A DNA stretch of 64,000 nt from Betaproteobacteria bacterium. GTDB lineage: Bacteria; Pseudomonadota; Gammaproteobacteria; Burkholderiales; Usitatibacteraceae. The DNA is taken from NCBI GenBank assembly GCA_016711875.1, contig JADJSD010000005.1, positions 62,001 to 126,000 of the forward strand, written 5' to 3'. Positions 1 to 11,278 of the stretch are shown here, piece by piece. The position numbers were made by a program, and so were the translations under genes. The notes under the pieces were generated by a model that searched no databases, was not told the DNA's origin, and saw only the letters and a program-made list of their open reading frames with translations. Position 1 is the first letter of the stretch, and each line of letters opens with the position of its first letter.

Positions 1-293
1 AGGCGTTCGAGGAGTCCCAGGCGGCGCGTCGCCTGCTCGCTTCGCCCGCCGAGGATGCCCGTGAGGTCGTAGGGCACCGGCGCCATCTCGTCGATCACCG
101 AGCACGTGCCGTCCTCGGAGAGCATCGGCACCGGATACGTGTAGAGGGACGAGGCGTCGCCCACCTCGACCTTGTCGGCCATCGCCTCGATGTAATCGGC
201 GACCGCGAGCGCGATCTCCTCCCCGTGGCCGTCGAGTTGCTCCAGGCCCGCGGCCCGCAGGTAGCCCGCGACGCGGGCGGCGGCCTCGCTCAT
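1..293 (-). CDS. Unknown protein, C-terminus beyond window
   Basis: Only the first 97 or so codons are present; the gene runs off the left edge. The ATG (complement of 291-293) overlaps the NUDIX stop codon as ATGA, which suggests translational coupling at the end of the alaS-to-NUDIX minus-strand gene chain. The visible protein is acidic and soluble, starts MSEAAARVAGYLRAAGLEQL and has no signal peptide or membrane segment. I do not recognise the family. Reality as a gene rests on the coupled start and coding-like composition. Confidence 0.6.
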   Translation of the reverse strand, partial: MSEAAARVAGYLRAAGLEQLDGHGEEIALAVADYIEAMADKVEVGDASSLYTYPVPMLSEDGTCSVIDEMAPVPYDLTGILGGRSEQATRRLGLLER

Positions 294-856
294 CGCGGCC
301 CCCCGTGCGGCGGCTTCGGGATCGGCGGAAAGTCGGTGAACTCGAACGCGAGACCGCGCGTTCGCATCCAGTCCGCGACGGCAAGACCGGTGGCGCGGGG
401 CCACGGCTTCAGGTCCTCGGGCCGGTGGCGCCGGATCTCGGCGATCTCCTCGCCGAGCCGAACCGTGCCCCTGGCGACCACGTGGTAGCAGAGCATGACC
501 TCGTTCTTCTTCTCGAAGATGTAGTTGCCGATGAGATTCGTCTCGGCCGCGTCGAGGCCCAGCTCTTCCTTGACCTCGCGAGCGACGGCGGCCTTCGGGT
601 CCTCTCGCGCCTCGAGGTAGCCCGTCACGAGGGCGAACCAGCCTTCGGGCCAGCCCTGCCCGCGCGCGAGGATGATCTCGCCCTCGTGCTCCACGAGTGC
701 CCCCACGGCCGGCGTCGGATTGCCCCACTGCACGAAGCCGCAGGCGGTGTCCGGGCACGCGAGGCGATCGAAGACGCCGCCCCCGGCGTCGGGGATGGCG
801 CGCGGCGCGAGCTGGGCGGCGCAGCGCGGGCAGTGGCGGAAGGCCTCGGCACTCAC
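290..856 (-). CDS. NUDIX hydrolase with N-terminal zinc ribbon
   Basis: A 188-residue protein of the NUDIX superfamily, which hydrolyses nucleoside diphosphates linked to another moiety. Cys9-x2-Cys12 and Cys34-x4-Cys39 form a zinc-ribbon-like pair as in NudC-type NADH pyrophosphatases. The NUDIX box starts at Gly79 and fits GX5EX7REUXEEXGU, so the metal-binding glutamates are intact. The start is GTG at 854-856, overlapping the DUF3422 stop by four bases (GTGA). The frame stays open further upstream, but that stretch is antisense-like filler inside DUF3422. It is shorter than full NudC, so the substrate is unknown. Confidence 0.88.
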   Translation of the reverse strand: MSAEAFRHCPRCAAQLAPRAIPDAGGGVFDRLACPDTACGFVQWGNPTPAVGALVEHEGEIILARGQGWPEGWFALVTGYLEAREDPKAAVAREVKEELGLDAAETNLIGNYIFEKKNEVMLCYHVVARGTVRLGEEIAEIRRHRPEDLKPWPRATGLAVADWMRTRGLAFEFTDFPPIPKPPHGGPR

Positions 857-2157
857 GCGCCGCCTTTCGGACCGTCCTCGCGGAGCATCGCGCGCCGCAC
901 GCCGCGCGCGGCGAGGAACACGGCGAGCGCGATGAACGGCACCGACAAGGCGGAAGCGACCTCCGGATTGACCGGCCCGCCCGCGACCTTCACCGCCTTC
1001 GCGACGACGCCCACGAGCGAGGAGCCGTAGTACGTGATGACGACCACCGACAGGCCCTCGACGGCCTGCTGGAGTTTCAGCTGCAGGCGCGAGCGCCGGT
1101 TCATGGCCGCGAGCATGAGCTGGTTCTGCTGCTCGCGCGCGATGTCGACGCGCGTGCGCAGCAGCGCACTGGCCCGGGCGACCCGGGCGGCGAGGCCGCT
1201 GATGCGCCGCGAGGTGCTGCGGCACGTGGCCATGGCGGGCGCGAGCCGGCGCTGCATGAATTCCTCGATCGTCTGCAGGCCCGGGATGCGCACCTCGCGC
1301 AGCTCCGCGATGCGCCTGAGCACCAGCGCGTCATAGGCCTCCGAGGCCTGGAAGCGGAAGCTCGTCGCGTTCTGCAGCCGCTCGACATGGGCCGCGAGGT
1401 TGGTGAGGTCGTCGAGGAGCTTGGTCTCGTCCTGGCTCGCCGAGCCCGCGATGCGCTCGACGATGCGCCCGAGCTCGGTTTCCATCGCCGCGAGTTCGGG
1501 CAGCGACTCGCGAGCCATCGGGAAGGCGGTGAGGGCCATCATGCGGTAGGTCTCGATCTCGAGCAGGCGCTGCACCATGCGGCCCGACTGTCCCACGCCC
1601 ATGTCGGATCGCGCGAGGATGAGGAAGTGCGTGAAGCCGTCCTCGCGAATGCGGAAATCGGTGTAGGCCCAGCCGCGTCCTTCCGCGAGGGCCCCGCCCA
1701 CCACGGTGTCGGCCGAGGTCCTGAAGGCATCAGGCGGCGGGACATCGCCGACGCCTCGCGCGAGCTCGATGGTGGCCGCGACGAAGACCTCGCCCGGCAG
1801 GTCCCTGGCGATGCCGGCCCATCCCGCCTCGGCCAGCACCTCGCCCGGCGGCAGGCGGCTCTCGCCTTCGCGGAAGAACGTGTAGCTCGAGAACTCGGCG
1901 TGCCCTTCCCACTTGAGGCGCAGGTTGTCCGCGAGTCGCAGCACGGCGTGATCGCCCGCCTGCAGCGCTTCTCCCCGCGCCTGGGCGAGCTGGCGGATGG
2001 CATCGCGATGGGCGCCGCGCCCGGCCGCCTCGTGGCGAATGGCGAGGAACACAATGCGGTGCGGGCCCATGAGGCGCACGGGCGGGCGCGCGTGCACCTC
2101 GTCGTTGAGGGGCCGGCGCTGGGCGTGCTCAGGCAGGGCGAAGGTCGGATCGGACAT
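853..2157 (-). CDS. DUF3422 family membrane protein
   Basis: About 434 residues. The N-terminus carries the LNDEVHARPP signature typical of DUF3422 proteins, which are common in proteobacteria and have no established function. The centre is rich in Glu, Arg and Leu (helical), and the C-terminus has two hydrophobic segments near residues 365-390 and 400-425, so the protein probably sits in the inner membrane with a large cytoplasmic part. I chose the ATG at 2155-2157 because it precedes the conserved start; an in-frame ATG at 2190 is possible. Either way it overlaps the end of the glycosyltransferase gene (29 or 62 bases). Confidence 0.85.
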   Translation of the reverse strand: MSDPTFALPEHAQRRPLNDEVHARPPVRLMGPHRIVFLAIRHEAAGRGAHRDAIRQLAQARGEALQAGDHAVLRLADNLRLKWEGHAEFSSYTFFREGESRLPPGEVLAEAGWAGIARDLPGEVFVAATIELARGVGDVPPPDAFRTSADTVVGGALAEGRGWAYTDFRIREDGFTHFLILARSDMGVGQSGRMVQRLLEIETYRMMALTAFPMARESLPELAAMETELGRIVERIAGSASQDETKLLDDLTNLAAHVERLQNATSFRFQASEAYDALVLRRIAELREVRIPGLQTIEEFMQRRLAPAMATCRSTSRRISGLAARVARASALLRTRVDIAREQQNQLMLAAMNRRSRLQLKLQQAVEGLSVVVITYYGSSLVGVVAKAVKVAGGPVNPEVASALSVPFIALAVFLAARGVRRAMLREDGPKGGA

Positions 2158-4363
2158 CGGTCGGCTCGGGGGAAGGGGGCGGGGCGTCATTGCCGCCCGC
2201 CAGGATGGAAAGATAGCGCACCGCCATGGCGTCCAGCGAATGGCATGTTCGCACGCGCTCGCGCCCGGCCGCGCCGCGACGCTCGATCTCCGCGGGATCG
2301 CCCACGCATTCGAGGAGCGCGCGCGCCAGGTCGCCCGCCGTGCAGTCCTCGGCCAGCAGCCAACCGGTTTCGCCGTCCTCGACGATTTCGCCGGTGCCGC
2401 CGCTCGCGTTGGCGATCACCGGGACGCCCGCGCTGAAGGCCTCGAGCACCGCGTTCGGACATCCCTGGTGGGTGCCCAGCACCACCGCCGCGGTCCAGGG
2501 CTCGGCCAGGTACCCGAGGTCGAAATCGGGGCCCCGGAAGTGCACGCCTTCCCCCGGATCGGCCAGCAACGCCCGCGCGTAGGCCGCGTGTCGCGGCTCG
2601 GCATTGCCGAAGAAGTGCAACTCGGCACCGGGCAGTGTCCCGCGCGCGACCGCGAAGGCGGCCAGGATCGTTTCCAGGCGCTTGCTCGGGGCGATTCGAC
2701 CCGCGACGAGAAATCGCGGATTGCCGGGCCGGGGAACCGCGGCGCGCATGGCGACGCCATTGGGGATCCGCTCGACCCGGCGGCAGGCAGGCGGCCGCGG
2801 ATCGTCGTGCTTCAGGACGAGCAGGTCGAGCCGTGCGTGATAATCGCCGGGCGTGAAGTCGATCGCCTCCGCGAGCGTGACGGCGGCATCGAGTTCCTCG
2901 AAGGCGTAGCGGCCGGGGCTGACATCGACGAGACGGAGGGTCGCCGGCGCCATGCGCGCGACGAGCAGCTTCACGCCCGGCGCCGCATTCCAGAAGCACA
3001 GCGTGCGGACCCGCCGTCGGGCCGCGTGTGCGAGGAGCGATTCGGCGATCGCGAAATCGTCGCGCGACTCGCTCGCCCGGAAGATTTCCACGCCGGCCGA
3101 CCGAAGATGCCCGGCAAAAGCCCCATGCGTCGTTTCGCCGCAGACGGCGAGGGCGATCCGGATGCGCGCCGCGAGGGCAGTGGCCAGGTTCGCGAGCGAG
3201 CGCTGCGCGCCGCCGGCATTGAGGTTGGCGGTGACGAACAGGGTCTCCAGCGCCGGGCCCTCGGCTTCGCGTGCCGTGAGCGTGAGGGACCACAGTCGCG
3301 GGGCGCGGGCGAACGGGCGCGCCACGAGGTCCCGGCGTACCGGCAGCGCCGCGAGGCGATCGGCGAACTCGCTCACGCCCGAGCGGGCCGGCAGGAGAGC
3401 CAGCCCATCGTGGCCGATCTCGCCTTGCCCGCCCACGTCCGCGGCGACAACCGGCAGCGACGCCGCGAGCGCTTCCTGTGTCGCGATGGACAGGCCCTCG
3501 TAGCGGCTCACGTTGAGGAGCGCATCGCCGGCCGCGAGCCAGGGTTCGATCGGCGAGACGAACCCCGGCAGGCGCAGCCGGTCGGTGATGCCGAGCCGCA
3601 CGGCCGCATCGAGGACCCGCCCCAGTTCCGAGCGCCCGACCGCATCGAGGATGCCGCCCAGGATCACGAGCACGGCGTCGCGCCGCTTCGCGAGGGCCGC
3701 GAGCACCTCCACGGCACGCGCATGGTCCTTCTGCGGCTTGAACGCGCCGACGGCGAGCACGAGCAGCGTGCCATCGGCCACGCCGAGCGAGGCGCGGATC
3801 GCGGCCCTTGCGGCGGGATCCGTCGCGGCGGCGCCGAGGCGGGGGCGGTGCCGGAGGGCCGTCACCGGGACGCGACATCCGGCAGCCTGCATCTCTTCGC
3901 GTACCGCACGCGCGCACGCAACCGCTCCCGGCACCGAGTCGGCGGGCCAGGCGGACGGATCGTTGCGCCAGCCCGCGCGCGCGTTGTGCACCACCGGCAC
4001 GGTTCGCACGCCCGCGTCCCACAGGATGGCGAGGTGCTCGTCCGTCACCAGATGGGTCGACACCGGCGCTGCGCCGCGTCGCCAGTCACGCGCGAGGTTC
4101 GCGAGGAACGCGGCCGGCGTTTCCGGGCCCCTCACCCGCATCCGGACGCCGGGGGGCGGCGTGAGCGCCGTGCGCCGCGCATGCAGCACCGCGAGTTCGA
4201 CCTCGCGACCGAGTGCGGCCTCGGCTTCCAGCCAGTCGATCACGATGCGCTCGGCGCCGCCGGGCGCGAGCGCCGCGACGAGCACCCGCACCGGCGCGCG
4301 CCCGTCCCGGACCGGCAGCAGGTCCGCGACGGGCGCCGCGAAAAGACCTTCGGGCCCGTCCAT
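2129..4363 (-). CDS. Fused tandem GT4-type glycosyltransferase
   Basis: A 744-residue protein containing two complete GT-B glycosyltransferase units. Unit 1 (about residues 24-355) has the APGGAER entry motif and the RYEGLSIATQEALA donor-site motif. Unit 2 (about 372-725) has NAGGAQRS and the CPNAVLEAFSAGVPVIA donor motif. Both resemble GT4 enzymes, which move sugars from nucleotide-sugar donors onto lipid or polysaccharide acceptors. No membrane segment is obvious. The ATG at 4361-4363 directly abuts the stop of the upstream gene. Acceptor and sugar cannot be told from sequence. Confidence 0.85.
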   Translation of the reverse strand: MDGPEGLFAAPVADLLPVRDGRAPVRVLVAALAPGGAERIVIDWLEAEAALGREVELAVLHARRTALTPPPGVRMRVRGPETPAAFLANLARDWRRGAAPVSTHLVTDEHLAILWDAGVRTVPVVHNARAGWRNDPSAWPADSVPGAVACARAVREEMQAAGCRVPVTALRHRPRLGAAATDPAARAAIRASLGVADGTLLVLAVGAFKPQKDHARAVEVLAALAKRRDAVLVILGGILDAVGRSELGRVLDAAVRLGITDRLRLPGFVSPIEPWLAAGDALLNVSRYEGLSIATQEALAASLPVVAADVGGQGEIGHDGLALLPARSGVSEFADRLAALPVRRDLVARPFARAPRLWSLTLTAREAEGPALETLFVTANLNAGGAQRSLANLATALAARIRIALAVCGETTHGAFAGHLRSAGVEIFRASESRDDFAIAESLLAHAARRRVRTLCFWNAAPGVKLLVARMAPATLRLVDVSPGRYAFEELDAAVTLAEAIDFTPGDYHARLDLLVLKHDDPRPPACRRVERIPNGVAMRAAVPRPGNPRFLVAGRIAPSKRLETILAAFAVARGTLPGAELHFFGNAEPRHAAYARALLADPGEGVHFRGPDFDLGYLAEPWTAAVVLGTHQGCPNAVLEAFSAGVPVIANASGGTGEIVEDGETGWLLAEDCTAGDLARALLECVGDPAEIERRGAAGRERVRTCHSLDAMAVRYLSILAGGNDAPPPSPEPTDVRSDLRPA

Positions 4364-5170
4364 CTAGTACGAAGTGGAGCTGGAGGATCCGGAAGAGTCC
4401 GATGCATCGGCCGTGGACGAGGAGCCCGACGACACCGAGGCGAAGGACGAATCCCCGGAAGCGGAGGCGGATCCCGACGAGGCGCCACGTTCGTCGGAAT
4501 CCCAACCCGCGCTCGCACCGCCGCCGTCGAAGGTGCCGCCCAGCCCCACGATCCCCGCGGCCGCGGCGGCCGCCGTGGTCGTGGAAGGCGACCCCGAAGA
4601 CGAGGAGCCGGAATCGCTCCAGTGACGGTCGGTCGTGTCGATCGCCTCGTCCGCGACGCGGGAGGTGAACTTCCATTTCCCGCGGCCTTTCCACTGGAAC
4701 TCGCGCTCGGGATGCCAATAGGAAACCCGCGGCGGCTGGCCGCGATCCTGGCGAACGGTGAACTTCCCCTGCCCCACGCGAAGCGCGCCGAGGGAACCCG
4801 CCTTGGGTTCCAGGACGAATTCGAGAAGCGTGTTGCCGGCCGCATCGAGGAGCATGGTGCGCTCGCCGCCGCCCTCGGGCGCATCGAAGTAGCGCGCGAG
4901 CCTGGCGGCGGCGAACCCCGGCGGCTTGTCCCACTCCTTGCGCGCGGCGAACTGCTTGCCGGTGCGGGCGACGACGTACGCCGCGACGTTCTCCGGATGC
5001 AGGTGGGGCTGCAGTTCCGGGAAGCTCGCCTTGAAGAAGGCCTCGGCCTTCTCGGCCGACTGCTCGAGATCGGCCTTCTCGCGCCGGCCGCGCAGGGACT
5101 GCCAGACCGGCCGGACGATGAACAGGCCGAACACGGCGAGGCCCACCAGGACGAAGACGAGATTTTCCAT
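4364..5170 (-). CDS. Membrane-anchored protein with Ser-rich tail
   Basis: 268 residues. A single hydrophobic segment (residues 3-22) is followed by a basic helical region, a globular part to about residue 183, then a low-complexity tail of Ser, Gly, Ala and Asp that ends in repeated Ser-Gly-Ser stretches. The globular part has WHPEREFQWKGRGKWKF and is predicted beta-rich. I do not recognise a functional family. It lies 66 bases after alaS and abuts the glycosyltransferase with no gap, so it is probably co-transcribed with it. A cell-envelope role is a guess from the anchor and neighbour. Confidence 0.7.
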   Translation of the reverse strand: MENLVFVLVGLAVFGLFIVRPVWQSLRGRREKADLEQSAEKAEAFFKASFPELQPHLHPENVAAYVVARTGKQFAARKEWDKPPGFAAARLARYFDAPEGGGERTMLLDAAGNTLLEFVLEPKAGSLGALRVGQGKFTVRQDRGQPPRVSYWHPEREFQWKGRGKWKFTSRVADEAIDTTDRHWSDSGSSSSGSPSTTTAAAAAAGIVGLGGTFDGGGASAGWDSDERGASSGSASASGDSSFASVSSGSSSTADASDSSGSSSSTSY

Positions 5171-5236
5171 CGTGCGCTCCCGACAGTCAGGGCGGGCCCG
5201 GCGGGCCCGCCTCGATCACAACGACCGCGAACGACC

Positions 5237-7860
<2,624 letters not shown>

Positions 7861-7999
7861 GGGGCGCGTGCGGGCGGCGGGCGAAACCGCAGATTATATG
7901 CGAGGCGCCCCCCTGCCGCCTCTCCCGCGTGAGGTGCCCGGAGGCGTCCGAAGCCTGCAAGTCTTCGCGGCAACGCCGCCACCCTCGCCGGAACCGACC

Positions 8000-8473
8000 A
8001 TGCCGGACCTGTTTTCCAAGCTGCTCCATCCCGCGGCGCTCTTCGCGTGGACTCTCGCTTTCCTCGCCATGCGCACGCTCATGATCGACCTGGGCGTCGC
8101 CGCCGACCGGCTCGTGCTCGAGCGCAAGTCGCGCAACGCGGGGGAGAACGCCACGGCCACCGCGAGAATCGTCGCCGCGAAGGGCTGGGGAAGCCGGCCG
8201 CGGGTTCTGGTGACCTCGGCGATCCACATGCCCCGGGCCTTCGCGACGTTCCGGAAGGCGGGGCTCGAGGCCTGCGCGTTCGCGGCCGAGCGACGGAGGG
8301 ACTCGATCGATCCGGTGACGGCCTGGATTCCCGATTCGTACACCCTGCTGCAATCCCTCGCGACGATGCGGGAGGTCGCGGCCCTTGCCTGGTACGCGGC
8401 TTCCGGCCGCCTGCAGGCCCCTCCGGGCAGCGTGCGGTACCGTACGCAGCCCGGACCGAAAGTGCTACCGTGA
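8000..8473 (+). pseudogene. DUF218 (YdcF/ElyC-like) gene, internally deleted
   Basis: 157 residues. The first 23 residues look like the opening membrane helix of DUF218 envelope proteins, and from about residue 24 the sequence jumps straight into the C-terminal part of that family (LGVAADRLVLERKSRNAGEN, then LVTSAIHMPRAFATFRKAG). Normal members are about 250 residues; the missing middle of roughly 100 residues holds the second membrane segment and the VVLGGG motif. The reading frame is kept across the junction, so a short protein may be made, but the usual active region is absent. No strong ribosome-binding site is seen. Confidence 0.65.
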
Positions 8474-8530
8474 ACTCTGCGGAGGCCGCCTCGAACCCGC
8501 GGTGCGCTTCCGATCCCCCGCAGGCGTGCC

Positions 8531-9277
8531 ATGGAACGCAAGCCCGAGACTTTTCCGCTGGCCCCCACCCGGCGCAACCGGCTTCTCGCCGGCCTCGACG
8601 CCGCCGCCTTCGCGCGCCTCGAGCCGCATCTCGAGGCGGTGCCGCTCGCGCTGGGGCAGGTCCTTCACCAACCCGGCAGCCAGATGCGGCACGTGTACTT
8701 TCCCACGACGGCGATCGTCTCCCTGCTCTACGTGATGGAGGACGGGGCCTCCGCCGAGATCGCGGTGGTGGGCAACGACGGCATTCTCGGCATCGCGCTC
8801 TTCATGGGCGGCGAGACGACCCCGAACTGGGCCGTCGTGCAAAGTGCGGGCGAGGGCTACCGCATCCCGGCACCGCTGCTCCTCAAGGAGTTCGAGCTCG
8901 CGAGCACCACCATGCACCTGCTCCTTCGCTACACGCAGGCGCTCATCACGCAGATGGCGCAGACCGCCGTCTGCAACCGGCACCATTCGGTGGACCAGCA
9001 ACTGTGCCGCTGGCTCCTGCTCAGCCTCGACCTGCTGCCCACCAACGACCTGGTGATGACGCAGGAGCTGATGGCGAACATGCTCGGCGTGCGCCGCGAG
9101 GGCGTGACGGAAGCCGCGGGCAAGCTGCAGGACGCCGGGCTGATCCGGTACAGCCGCGGGCATATCCACGTGCTGGACCGCGCGGGCATCGAGGCGCGGG
9201 TGTGCGAGTGCTACCGGGTCGTGCGCCGCGAAACCGATCGGCTGATGGCGCCCGAGGCGATCGCCAGCGTGCGGTAG
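8531..9277 (+). CDS. Crp/Fnr family transcription regulator
   Basis: 248 residues with an N-terminal cyclic-nucleotide-binding-like beta barrel (about residues 20-140), a long dimer helix, and a C-terminal winged helix-turn-helix around ELMANMLGVRREGVTEAAGKL. The phosphate-binding cassette of true cAMP receptors is not obvious, and there is no N-terminal Fnr cysteine cluster, so the ligand is unknown. A C-x-C-Y motif (CECY) follows the recognition domain. It is followed by a paralogue with the same architecture. Confidence 0.88.
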   Translation: MERKPETFPLAPTRRNRLLAGLDAAAFARLEPHLEAVPLALGQVLHQPGSQMRHVYFPTTAIVSLLYVMEDGASAEIAVVGNDGILGIALFMGGETTPNWAVVQSAGEGYRIPAPLLLKEFELASTTMHLLLRYTQALITQMAQTAVCNRHHSVDQQLCRWLLLSLDLLPTNDLVMTQELMANMLGVRREGVTEAAGKLQDAGLIRYSRGHIHVLDRAGIEARVCECYRVVRRETDRLMAPEAIASVR

Positions 9278-9351
9278 GGCACAGACGTCGCGAGGGGCGC
9301 GGCGCAGGCTGGCGCCGATCGTCCTTCACCGGACCCTTTCGCGCCGGCCCC

Positions 9352-10071
9352 TTGAAAGCCACCCTGAAAGCTTCGCTCCGCGTCACGGCGGGCAACGGCC
9401 TCATCGCAGCCCTGCCCCGCAGGGACCGGCTGCACCTGATCGAGGGCTGCGAGGACGTGGCCCTCACGCTCTCCGAGACGATCCTCGAGCCGGACGGGCG
9501 CGTGTGTCACGTCCACTTCCCGACGTCCGGGTTCATTTCACTCCTCACGCCCGTGGATGGCGCCGCGCGCCTGGAGGTGGGCCTCGTCGGCGAGGAAGGC
9601 ATGGTCGGCACGCCTCTCGTGCTGGGCGTCGACCTCTCGCCCCTCTACGCGATCGTGCAGGGTGCGGGCCGGTCGCTTCGCATGGCGGCCGTTCCCTTCC
9701 GGCGCGAACTCGCCAGGAGCGCGGCGCTTCGCACTCTGCTCGACCGGTACCTGTTCGTCCGGATGGCGCAGCTCGCCCAGGCGGCCGGCTGCACGCGATT
9801 CCATCTCGTCGAGGCGCGCATGGCGCGCTGGCTCCTCATGACGCAGGACCGCGCCGGCACGTCGGCCTTCCACATCACCCACGAGTTCCTCGCGTCCATG
9901 CTCGGCGTGCGCCGCGCCGGCGTCACGCAGGCCGCGCGGGCGTTGCAGGCGGCCGGACTCATCCGCTATCGGCGGGGCGAACTCGTCGTGATCGACCGCG
10001 CGGGCCTCGAGGCGGCCTCGTGCACCTGCTACTGCGCCGACCTCTCGGCCTACCGCCGCACGCTCGGCTGA
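9352..10071 (+). CDS. Second Crp/Fnr family regulator (paralogue)
   Basis: About 239 residues, same plan as the preceding regulator: cNMP-like barrel, dimer helix, winged helix-turn-helix around FLASMLGVRRAGVTQAARAL, and a terminal CTCYC motif. No ATG fits the N-terminus; the best available start is TTG at 9352, with no clear ribosome-binding site, so the exact start is uncertain. The two regulators probably arose by tandem duplication but have diverged strongly outside the helix-turn-helix. Their targets may be the stress and envelope genes that follow. Confidence 0.8.
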   Translation: MKATLKASLRVTAGNGLIAALPRRDRLHLIEGCEDVALTLSETILEPDGRVCHVHFPTSGFISLLTPVDGAARLEVGLVGEEGMVGTPLVLGVDLSPLYAIVQGAGRSLRMAAVPFRRELARSAALRTLLDRYLFVRMAQLAQAAGCTRFHLVEARMARWLLMTQDRAGTSAFHITHEFLASMLGVRRAGVTQAARALQAAGLIRYRRGELVVIDRAGLEAASCTCYCADLSAYRRTLG

Positions 10072-10176
10072 GACCTTTCCCACCGGCGCGCGCCAGGGCG
10101 GGCGCAGTGTTCGATCCCGCACAGACCCACCGGCCGCGCCGCGTCATTCTCCCGTCACACACTCAGGAGAATCGCC

Positions 10177-10983
10177 ATGAACGTCACGATCAAGCTCGCG
10201 CTAGGCGCCGCCGGCACCCTCGTCGCCACGCAGGCATCCGCCGCCATCACCTTCTTCGAGCACGATTACTACGGCGGCCGGTCGTTCGCGGCCAGCAATC
10301 GCGTCAACGACTTCGAGCGCGGCGGCTTCAACGACCGCGCCTCCTCCGTCGTCGTGACCGGACGCGCCTGGGAAGTGTGCGAGCACGCCCGATTCGAGGG
10401 TCGCTGCATCGTGCTGCGTCCCGGCCGCTACCCCTCGCTCGATGCGATGGGACTGGGTGACCGGGTTTCCTCCGCCCGCCAGATGGGCGCCAACGCCCGC
10501 ATCTCGAACGACCGCTATGCCCCGGTGCCGGTGTCGAGCGAAGGGTACCGACGCCGCGGCCAGGAACGGCTCTTCGAGGCGCAGGTGACCTCCGTGCGAG
10601 CGATGGTCGGCACCCCCGCCGAGCGCTGCTGGACCGAGCGCGAACAGGTCTCGCAGGACCATGGCCGCGCGAGCGTGCCGGGCGCCATCGCCGGCGCCAT
10701 CATCGGCGGCGTGCTCGGCCACCAGGTGGGCAGCGGACGCGGGAACGACATCGCCACCGCCGGCGGCGCCGTCGCCGGCGCCGCGATCGGCGCGAATGCG
10801 GGCCGCAGCAGCGGCTCCTCCTATTCGCAGGACGTTCGCCGTTGCGAAAGCGTTCCGGGCGGCGCAAGGCCGGCCTACTGGGACGTAACCTACGATTTCC
10901 AGGGACAGGCACATCGCGTCCAGATGGTCGCGGCGCCCGGCCCGACCGTCACCGTGAACGGCAAGGGCGAACCGCGCGAGTAG
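10177..10983 (+). CDS. Secreted beta/gamma-crystallin and glycine-zipper protein
   Basis: 268 residues. A signal peptide (cleavage near ATQASA) is followed by a beta/gamma-crystallin-like domain with the ITFFEHDYYGGRSF Greek-key signature (about residues 24-100), then a glycine-zipper 2TM-type segment around AIAGAIIGGVLGHQVGSG and GAVAGAAIGANAG (about 170-210), and a small C-terminal beta part. Such glycine-zipper proteins are usually outer-membrane or envelope associated. A good ribosome-binding site (CAGGAG) precedes the ATG. Crystallin domains often bind calcium, but the binding residues cannot be confirmed here. Confidence 0.82.
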   Translation: MNVTIKLALGAAGTLVATQASAAITFFEHDYYGGRSFAASNRVNDFERGGFNDRASSVVVTGRAWEVCEHARFEGRCIVLRPGRYPSLDAMGLGDRVSSARQMGANARISNDRYAPVPVSSEGYRRRGQERLFEAQVTSVRAMVGTPAERCWTEREQVSQDHGRASVPGAIAGAIIGGVLGHQVGSGRGNDIATAGGAVAGAAIGANAGRSSGSSYSQDVRRCESVPGGARPAYWDVTYDFQGQAHRVQMVAAPGPTVTVNGKGEPRE

Positions 10984-10998
10984 GCGCCCGAAGCGAAA

Positions 10999-11032
10999 CC
11001 GGCCGACACCGCGGGGACGCGGTACCGGCCGG
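10999..11032. terminator. GC-rich nested hairpin between convergent genes
   Basis: Outer arms CCGGCCG (10999-11005) and CGGCCGG (11026-11032) enclose an inner CCGCG-GGGA-CGCGG hairpin. It lies between the convergent crystallin and CsbD genes. There is no T-run, so terminator activity is inferred only from position and stem strength. Confidence 0.35.
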
Positions 11033-11077
11033 CGGAAGGCCGTGGGCCCCGGGCATCGCCCGACGCAGGCGGCCCGG

Positions 11078-11278
11078 CTACTCGAGGCGATCCTGCCAGG
11101 CGGCGAGCTGCTTCTCCGATTCCTCCTTCGAGATCCCGTAGGTCTCCTGGATGACGCCGGCCAGGTGGTCGCGCTTGCCGGCGATGACGTCGAGCTGGTC
11201 GTCGGTGAGCTTGCCCCACTGCTCCTTGACGTTGCCCTTGAATTGCTTCCAGTTGCCTTCGATGCGATCCCAGTTCAT
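11078..11278 (-). CDS. CsbD family stress protein
   Basis: 66 residues, starting MNWDRIEGNWKQFKGNVKEQ, the hallmark of the CsbD family (small, soluble, general-stress-induced proteins of unknown mechanism). A strong GGAGGTAACC ribosome-binding site lies just upstream of the ATG at 11276-11278, inside the 3' end of the overlapping gene. The length is typical of the family. Confidence 0.9.
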   Translation of the reverse strand: MNWDRIEGNWKQFKGNVKEQWGKLTDDQLDVIAGKRDHLAGVIQETYGISKEESEKQLAAWQDRLE

